Shown here: piece by piece, positions 20,601-24,927 of the stretch
How positions within the stretch are numbered: position 1 is the stretch's first letter
Layout: each line of letters opens with the position of its first letter
Origin: a virus
DNA length: 24,927 nucleotides
Direction: 5' to 3' (one strand)
IMG/VR virus record: IMGVR_UViG_3300008107_001196
Location: 1-24,927 of that record
Translations under genes and position numbers: made by a program
Notes under the pieces: generated by a model
What the model was told of the DNA's origin: nothing
Databases searched by the model: none
Seen by the model: the letters and a program-made list of their open reading frames with translations, nothing else

Positions 20601-20969
20601 AGTTATGCAATTGAATATCTTAAGGAAGAACTAGATCATGATGTTACCTCTGAAGGAAAAGTAGTAAGGACAAAATATGGTGTTGAAAGAATACCAGACC
20701 CTATGCTATTAAAAGAAATGATAGCTTACAGAGATGGTGTTAACGTGGATAGACTAGTTAGCTTTGCAGCACTTATAGCTTTTGCAAAAGTTCAGCAAGC
20801 TAATAGGGGTTACAAAAAGCGTTATGAGGAAACAGATCTAGCTAAAAAATTGGATAACTCAAATAAATTCAGTAAATTAACTAAGAGCCCTTTCCGTAAT
20901 TTAGGAGGAAGTGGTTCAAAGAATGATACAATGAGAATTCCTAAACAGCCATTTAGAAATTTAAAATAA
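17688..20969 (+). CDS. terL: Terminase large subunit interrupted by an intein
   Basis: The frame is 1093 residues; removing the intein (495-848) leaves 739, a normal size for crAss-like TerL. The N-terminal ATPase part includes a Walker A-like region (AILKKRQIASSYF, about 148-160) and an acidic Walker B-like segment (KYFFHEEAG, about 264-272). The C-terminal nuclease domain begins with YYASVDPVGEGK, in which D488 is the expected first catalytic Asp of the RNase H-like fold. The intein follows directly after K494, and the protein resumes as TTTSESLCSIYVYK. TerL drives DNA into the prohead and cuts concatemers. The gene follows PhoH by overlap and precedes the portal by 1 base. Confidence 0.9.
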   Translation: MNTEIYQHIPTYENGEWSYTDFESRKDFYEFCKSIFKEPGRYEFDEVSEKFNEQAKLFDKNGLYCIAPSGTKDFIKFWDTEKEKCRKGVIYKSNDKTWYISRDYYMWLNFLPIFNKEIQKYGFADVRDAQYHMALYEILAELDYKHCAILKKRQIASSYFHCGKLINQIWFEEGVTLKMGASLKDYINEKGSWKFLNEYESFLNKHTAWYRPMNPDKAMFWQQKIEIVNFVGGQKRKSELGLKGVIQAMSFEKSPTTGVGGPTKYFFHEEAGIAPKMNQTYEYLRPALRSGMITTGTFIAAGSVGDLSQCDPLKKLIMHPEDNDIYAVFSDLIDDKGTIGTTGLFIPEQWSMPPYVDKYGNSKVEEALEALDIQFADWKQKLDPQEYQLRISQHPRNVKEAFDFRSVSLFPGHLISAQNQRIEEKEYPYEFLDIYRNAKGEVAVETTNKLPIIEFPISKNTEDKTGVLVVWERPDKNAEFLTYYASVDPVGEGKAEHVDNMLYTPEGRKRIGDIKIGDKVIGSDGGAINVIGVYPQGIKKMCSITFSDGHSIKVCEDHLWDVKLNGGTKGYITLSVKDLLDNTKTITYNGTGRNSKKEYIVSPYYKDKQNRNKWSIPIVKPIGFDSGKRLPINPYLLGLLLGDGGLSQKSIRFSTVDTELINSIEHILEDDLLIKKVKNSNCDYSIVTKVGLRNSLTKRLKELGLKGKRSEDKFIPQEYMYAMGSSRLSLLQGLMDTDGSYSNHGAEFYSSSKRLAYQVVELVQSLGGIAKIRCKKTTHLDSYIVRVLLPEYLNPFILTRKRKIYRPSKVFSRYITNIEYVDDAEAVCISVDAPDNLYVTEHALVTHNTTTSESLCSIYVYKTAVEVTKNNGSEIETYVESDKIVAAWCGRFDDINKTHERLEMIIEWYNAWTIVENNISQFINYMIYRKKQKYLVPRSQILFLKDIGANANVYQDYGWRNTGTLFKSHMLSYAIEYLKEELDHDVTSEGKVVRTKYGVERIPDPMLLKEMIAYRDGVNVDRLVSFAALIAFAKVQQANRGYKKRYEETDLAKKLDNSNKFSKLTKSPFRNLGGSGSKNDTMRIPKQPFRNLK
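19170..20231 (+). mobile_element. Class 3 intein with LAGLIDADG endonuclease inside terL
   Basis: The 354-residue intein spans TerL residues 495-848. The N-terminal block reads AEHVDNMLYTPEGRKRIGDI, with Ala where Cys or Ser is usual. Block B has H558-L-W560 (HxW), and block F has VCISVD with C828 at the F:4 position. The end is THN (H847, N848), followed by extein T849. Trp in block B, Cys at F:4 and Thr after the terminal Asn is the signature of class 3 inteins, which splice without a nucleophile at position 1. Two LAGLIDADG-type motifs, LLGLLLGDGG (636-645) and LLQGLMDTDG (730-739), indicate a homing endonuclease. By hand count 29 of 36 Leu codons are TTA, more uniform than in neighbouring genes. 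Confidence 0.93.
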
Positions 20970-20970
20970 T

Positions 20971-23559
20971 ATGCAAATATATAATGCCTTACAGGCTAAA
21001 GCCGGTGCCAAGACAGAGTACAACAAAATGGGTACTCTTAATCAACCTATTCAGTTTTTACCTAGATCTAAAAAAGATGAAGATTGGGCTGCTTGGTGTT
21101 TAGATTGGTTGGAGTGGCAAGGTCTTAAAATGGTACGTAGAAATGCCAGAAGACTTATGAAAAACTATAAGCTGGCTAAAGGTATTATAGATAGAAGTGA
21201 TTATATCATTGAGGAAGATAATGAGAATGCCGATTTAATTGATACTTTAACTAGAGATGATATATCTGCCTTAGAATTAAAGTTTTATCCCATTATTCCT
21301 AATGTGATTAACACTCTTACATCTGAGTTCTCTAAAAGAGTAACCCGTGTAACTTATTCAGCTGTAGATGAAAACTCTTACAATGAAATGTTAGAGCTTA
21401 AAAAGTCTCAGGTTGAGCAAGTTCTTATGTTTGAGGCACAGCAAAGAATGAACAGTAATATGATGGCTATGGGTATTGATCCAGAGTCAGAGGAGTACGG
21501 TCAAGCTATGGCTCCAGAAAATCTTAAAACTCTTCCTGAGATTGAGGCTTTCTTTCAAAAAGATTACCGTTCTATGGTTGAGCAATGGGCTGAGCATCAG
21601 CATAAAGTTGATGTTGAGCGGTTTGGTATGGATGAACTAGAGGAAAGAGGTTTCCGTGATTTGCTTATTACTGATAGAGAGTTCTGGCATTTTAAAATGA
21701 TGGAGGATGACTATGAGGTAGAGCTATGGAATCCTGTACTAACATTTTATCAAAAGTCACCAGATAGACGATATATGTCAGACTCTAACTGGGTTGGTAA
21801 GTATGATATGATGACCGTAGCTGATGTCATTGACAAGTATGGCTGGTTGATGACTGAAGAACAAATGGCTTCCATAGAACTTATCTATCCGGTAAGATCT
21901 GCAGGTTACCCTATTCAGGGATATCAAAATGACGGAAGCTACTATGATGGTACCAAATCACATGAATGGAACACTAACATGCCATCACTTGGTTACCGTC
22001 AGTTTACTTCTATGTGGGATAGCGCTGTTTATGGTGGTGATATTGTAAACTGGATTATGATGGAGAATGAAGATTACCTTGATTTAGGTATGTCTAATCT
22101 TCTACGTGTAACAACTGTATATTGGAAATCACAACGTAAGGTAGGTCATCTTACTAAGATTACAGAGTCTGGTGAAGTTATATCAGATATTATAGATGAA
22201 GACTATAAACCTATCTATTTGGGTATTGATAATAACCACATAGGGCCCCTCAAGTTTCAGTTTAAGGGTGAGAACTCACTCTATGGATGTAAGCTACCGG
22301 TAGAAGGATCTGTTTTTTCAGATAGAAATACCAGATCTACAGCACTTGTAGACCTAATGAAACCATTCCAAATTGCCTATAATATTGTCAATAATCAAAT
22401 TGCTGATATTCTTATAGATGAACTTGGAACAGTCATCATGCTTGACCAAAACTCTTTGCCTAGACACTCACTAGGTGAAGATTGGGGAAAGTCTAACTAT
22501 GCTAAAGCATATGTGGCCATGAAGAATTTTCAGGTACTTCCCTTAGATACATCTATCACTAATACAGAAAATGCATTAAACTTCAACCATTTCCAAAAAT
22601 TGGACATGTCACAAACTGAACGTTTGATGTCAAGGGTACAGCTTGCTCAATATTTTAAACAACAAGCTTTTGAAGTTATTGGTATTACTCCACAGCGTTT
22701 AGGTCAAGAAATAACCAGGCAAACTGCTACCGGTATAGAGCAATCTATCAACGCTAGTTATGCTCAGACTGAGACTTACTTTATTCAGCACTGTGATTAT
22801 CTTATGCCAAGAGTTCACCAAATGAGAACTGATTTGGCCCAGTATTATCACTCTACTAAACCATCTACCAGACTAAAATACATAACCACTCTAGATGAGC
22901 AAAAGAACTTCCAGATCAATGGTACTGATTTGCTACTACGTGAGTTAAACATTTTTGCTACTACCAAAGCTAACCAGAGAGCTATTCTTGAGCAACTTAA
23001 ACAACTTTCTATTACTAATAATACAAGTGGTGCAAGTATCTATGATTTGGGTAACATTATGAAGTCTGAGTCCATTGCTGAAGTTACTCATATCCTGAAA
23101 GAAAATGAGAAGAAAATGGAAATGAGAAGAAAAGAAGAAATGGCTCAGGAACAACAAATGCAGGAGCAAGCTCTTATGGCTAAAGCTGAGGAAGAAAGAA
23201 TGAAGCTTGAGTTTGAGGCTACTGAGAATGATAAAGACAGAAAAGCTAGAATTCTTGAGGCTCAGATTAAAGCAGCCGGTTATGGATCTATGGCAGATCT
23301 TAATGAAAACCAGCAATCTGACTACATAGATGCTTTAGACAGAATTCAAAAAACTCAGAACTATCAGGATACTATGAACCTTAATAGAGAGAAAGAGAGC
23401 AATAAAATTATTCAGTCTAGAGAAAAAATACAAGTAGAAAAAGAGAAGATTAATGCACAAAAAGAAATTGCTAATATCCAATTAAAAATTGCAGAAGAGA
23501 ACAAAAACAAGTATGATGTGTCCAAGAAAGATAAAGATAAAAATAAAAAATCTAAGTGA
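20971..23559 (+). CDS. Portal protein
   Basis: This 862-residue protein follows TerL by 1 base, the normal order in crAss-like phages. Residues about 1-680 are the portal body, with many charged helices and Trp/Tyr-rich segments such as EDWAAWCLDWLEW near the start and LNFNHFQKLDMSQTERLMSRVQLAQYF in the long-helix region. The last 170 residues form a very charged, Gln/Glu/Lys-rich coiled coil, as expected for an extended C-terminal tail. The portal ring sits at one capsid vertex, docks the terminase and later the tail. Identification rests on size, position and general character rather than a single diagnostic motif. Confidence 0.8.
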   Translation: MQIYNALQAKAGAKTEYNKMGTLNQPIQFLPRSKKDEDWAAWCLDWLEWQGLKMVRRNARRLMKNYKLAKGIIDRSDYIIEEDNENADLIDTLTRDDISALELKFYPIIPNVINTLTSEFSKRVTRVTYSAVDENSYNEMLELKKSQVEQVLMFEAQQRMNSNMMAMGIDPESEEYGQAMAPENLKTLPEIEAFFQKDYRSMVEQWAEHQHKVDVERFGMDELEERGFRDLLITDREFWHFKMMEDDYEVELWNPVLTFYQKSPDRRYMSDSNWVGKYDMMTVADVIDKYGWLMTEEQMASIELIYPVRSAGYPIQGYQNDGSYYDGTKSHEWNTNMPSLGYRQFTSMWDSAVYGGDIVNWIMMENEDYLDLGMSNLLRVTTVYWKSQRKVGHLTKITESGEVISDIIDEDYKPIYLGIDNNHIGPLKFQFKGENSLYGCKLPVEGSVFSDRNTRSTALVDLMKPFQIAYNIVNNQIADILIDELGTVIMLDQNSLPRHSLGEDWGKSNYAKAYVAMKNFQVLPLDTSITNTENALNFNHFQKLDMSQTERLMSRVQLAQYFKQQAFEVIGITPQRLGQEITRQTATGIEQSINASYAQTETYFIQHCDYLMPRVHQMRTDLAQYYHSTKPSTRLKYITTLDEQKNFQINGTDLLLRELNIFATTKANQRAILEQLKQLSITNNTSGASIYDLGNIMKSESIAEVTHILKENEKKMEMRRKEEMAQEQQMQEQALMAKAEEERMKLEFEATENDKDRKARILEAQIKAAGYGSMADLNENQQSDYIDALDRIQKTQNYQDTMNLNREKESNKIIQSREKIQVEKEKINAQKEIANIQLKIAEENKNKYDVSKKDKDKNKKSK

Positions 23560-23616
23560 TAGCTATAGGATACATTTTATTTTCTAGAAGCAAAAAATTT
23601 TTAAAGTTTAGGAATT

Positions 23617-23624
23617 TACATTTG
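23617..23624 (+). promoter_or_regulatory. Candidate Bacteroidota-type -7 box before the scaffold-like gene
   Basis: TACATTTG fits TAnnTTTG and lies 46 bases before the ATG at 23671. The upstream element is weak (TTTTT at 23598-23602), so this is only moderately supported. It would give the scaffold-like and downstream capsid genes an extra transcript. Confidence 0.45.
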
Positions 23625-23670
23625 CGTATATTAATACTGTAGATATTTAATAAACCAACAACAATTCATA

Positions 23671-24894
23671 ATGAGTACACCAGAAAACACTACTGTTGTA
23701 GAAACAGTTGACATAGACCTAGACAATATTTTGGGTATTCCGGGAGCAGATAGTATTATGCTTCCAGAAGAAAAAAAACCTAATGTATTTTCAACGGGAA
23801 GTGCAGACACAAAGTTCCTTGACAACCCTATAGAATCTAGTAATGATTCTGATAAAGAGAAAGAAGACAAAACTTCTTTTACTGATGTTTTAAAAGATGT
23901 AGATGAAAATGATGCATCTCTTTTAAATCAAAAGGAAGAAGAGGAGCAAAAGAAAACTCCAGGTAGATCTAAAATCTCAAAAGATGGTACAGTTGAGTTA
24001 GTTAAAAAACTAATTGATGCTGGACAGATTATTCCTTTTGATGATGAAAAATCTATTGATGAATATAGCATAACTGACTTTGAAGAACTCTTTCAAGCAA
24101 ACTTTGAAGAGAGAGAAAACAAAATTAGAGAATCTACACCAGCTGAATTCTTCCAATCTCTTCCTGAAGAACTTCAGGTAGCAGCTAAATATGTATCAGA
24201 TGGTGGACAAGATTTAAAAGGACTATTTAAAATTCTTGCTCAGGTGGAAGAAACATTTGAGTTAGATCCTTCTGAGGCTAGTCATCAGGAAAAAATTGTA
24301 AGAGAATATCTTACTGCTACAAACTTTGGAACAGCAGAAGATATTGAGGAAGAAATTGAAAGTTGGAAAGATAGAGGTGATCTAGAAAGTAAGGCTAACA
24401 AGTTTAAGCCAAAACTAGATCAAATGCAGGCTCAGGTAGTGCAACAAAAACTTGCACAACAAGAGCACTTAAAACAAAGACAAGCAGCTCAAGCTCAGAA
24501 ATATATGCAGAATGTATATGAGACCTTGAAGCCAGGAGAAATAAATGGTGTTAAAATAGACCGGAGAACTCAAGAGATGTTGTATGCTGGATTGGTTCAA
24601 CCCCAGTATCCATCAATTAGTGGTAGACCTACTAATATGCTAGGACATCTTCTTGAGAAATATCAGTATGTTGAGCCTAACCACGGGTTGATTGCTGAAG
24701 CACTTTGGTTGTTGGCTGATCCTGAGTCTTATAAGACTAAGATTAAAGAACAGGGTCAAAAAGAAACAGTAGAGAAAACGGCAAGAATGTTAAAAACAGA
24801 GGAGGCTAGAAGAACAGGTAATTCTGCTGTTGTAGAAAAAGAAGAGGTAAAGCAAAAAACAATAAAAAGAAATAACAACTTTTTTAAACGATAA
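23671..24894 (+). CDS. Putative head scaffolding / assembly protein
   Basis: This 407-residue protein has an acidic, low-complexity N-terminal third (DSDKEKEDK..., KEEEEQKK), then a helical, Gln-rich coiled-coil centre (about 255-285, LDQMQAQVVQQKLAQQEHLKQRQ) and a basic C-terminus (KQKTIKRNNNFFKR). Acidic, coiled-coil and basic-tailed proteins encoded between portal and major capsid genes are typical scaffolds. Its position directly after the portal, with the capsid gene expected next, supports this. The leader contains AATAAACCAACAA, shared with the gene at 13875. The remaining 33 bases of the window hold no feature I can name. Confidence 0.6.
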   Translation: MSTPENTTVVETVDIDLDNILGIPGADSIMLPEEKKPNVFSTGSADTKFLDNPIESSNDSDKEKEDKTSFTDVLKDVDENDASLLNQKEEEEQKKTPGRSKISKDGTVELVKKLIDAGQIIPFDDEKSIDEYSITDFEELFQANFEERENKIRESTPAEFFQSLPEELQVAAKYVSDGGQDLKGLFKILAQVEETFELDPSEASHQEKIVREYLTATNFGTAEDIEEEIESWKDRGDLESKANKFKPKLDQMQAQVVQQKLAQQEHLKQRQAAQAQKYMQNVYETLKPGEINGVKIDRRTQEMLYAGLVQPQYPSISGRPTNMLGHLLEKYQYVEPNHGLIAEALWLLADPESYKTKIKEQGQKETVEKTARMLKTEEARRTGNSAVVEKEEVKQKTIKRNNNFFKR

Positions 24895-24927
24895 ATAATT
24901 AAACTTAATTTTTTAAATCTAAATTAA

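Noticed and set aside
1-24927. Stop-codon reassignment, known in some crAss-like phages
   Set aside because: All assigned genes read intact with the standard code, and TAG serves as a normal stop (for instance at 5406-5408).

Overview
The window looks like part of the genome of a tailed double-stranded DNA phage related to the crAss-like phages (order Crassvirales), most likely infecting a member of the Bacteroidota. The reasons are: a TerL - portal - putative scaffold gene order reading rightward; a large portal with a long Q/E/K-rich coiled-coil tail; an IHF-like protein in the packaging block; very AT-rich DNA; A-rich leaders without Shine-Dalgarno sequences; and, in front of some rightward genes, boxes that match the Bacteroidota promoter consensus TAnnTTTG. 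The family assignment rests on recognising proteins and gene order by eye, without a database search.

The genome is organised divergently around a GC-rich palindromic patch at about 6784-6848. Everything to its left is read leftward (minus strand). At the far left lies a partial ParB-like gene (1-293) and a 460-base stretch without genes that ends in a strong terminator. Next comes a MoxR-type AAA+ ATPase with a degenerate VWA-like protein and a short operon of small proteins (859-3648). Then come small membrane proteins, two related proteins with acidic tails that flank a set of TACTTA repeats (4634-5834), and three tiny genes (6025-6729). The tiny genes are built as self-contained cassettes. 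Each has a TTAAACTC motif (GAGTTTAA on the plus strand) upstream and ends in an intrinsic terminator whose stem or loop contains the stop codon.

Everything to the right is read rightward. 6903-11491 encodes virion and tail proteins: two small virion proteins of a widespread type, tail-fibre-like proteins sharing an LTINGVxYDLSADR motif, and a small HExxH metallopeptidase. 11513-13424 is a lysis module: a small membrane protein, an exported CHAP-like endolysin and two nested spanin-like genes. A terminator and a Bacteroidota-type promoter separate this from the packaging and assembly block at 13584-24894. That block holds a winged-helix-like protein, an IHF-like protein, a Cys-rich protein, a PD-(D/E)XK nuclease, three conserved unknowns, a PhoH-like ATPase, TerL, portal and a putative scaffold. 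The major capsid protein would be expected just beyond the right edge.

The most striking element is a 354-residue intein with a LAGLIDADG endonuclease, inserted just after the first catalytic Asp of the TerL nuclease domain. It lacks a Cys/Ser at position 1 and carries the Trp-Cys-Thr signature of class 3 inteins. Other points of interest are the cassette array with its TTAAACTC motif, three paralogous two-helix membrane proteins, the repeat array between two SSB-like paralogues, the MoxR-VWA pair, and two ORF-free stretches that could encode RNAs.
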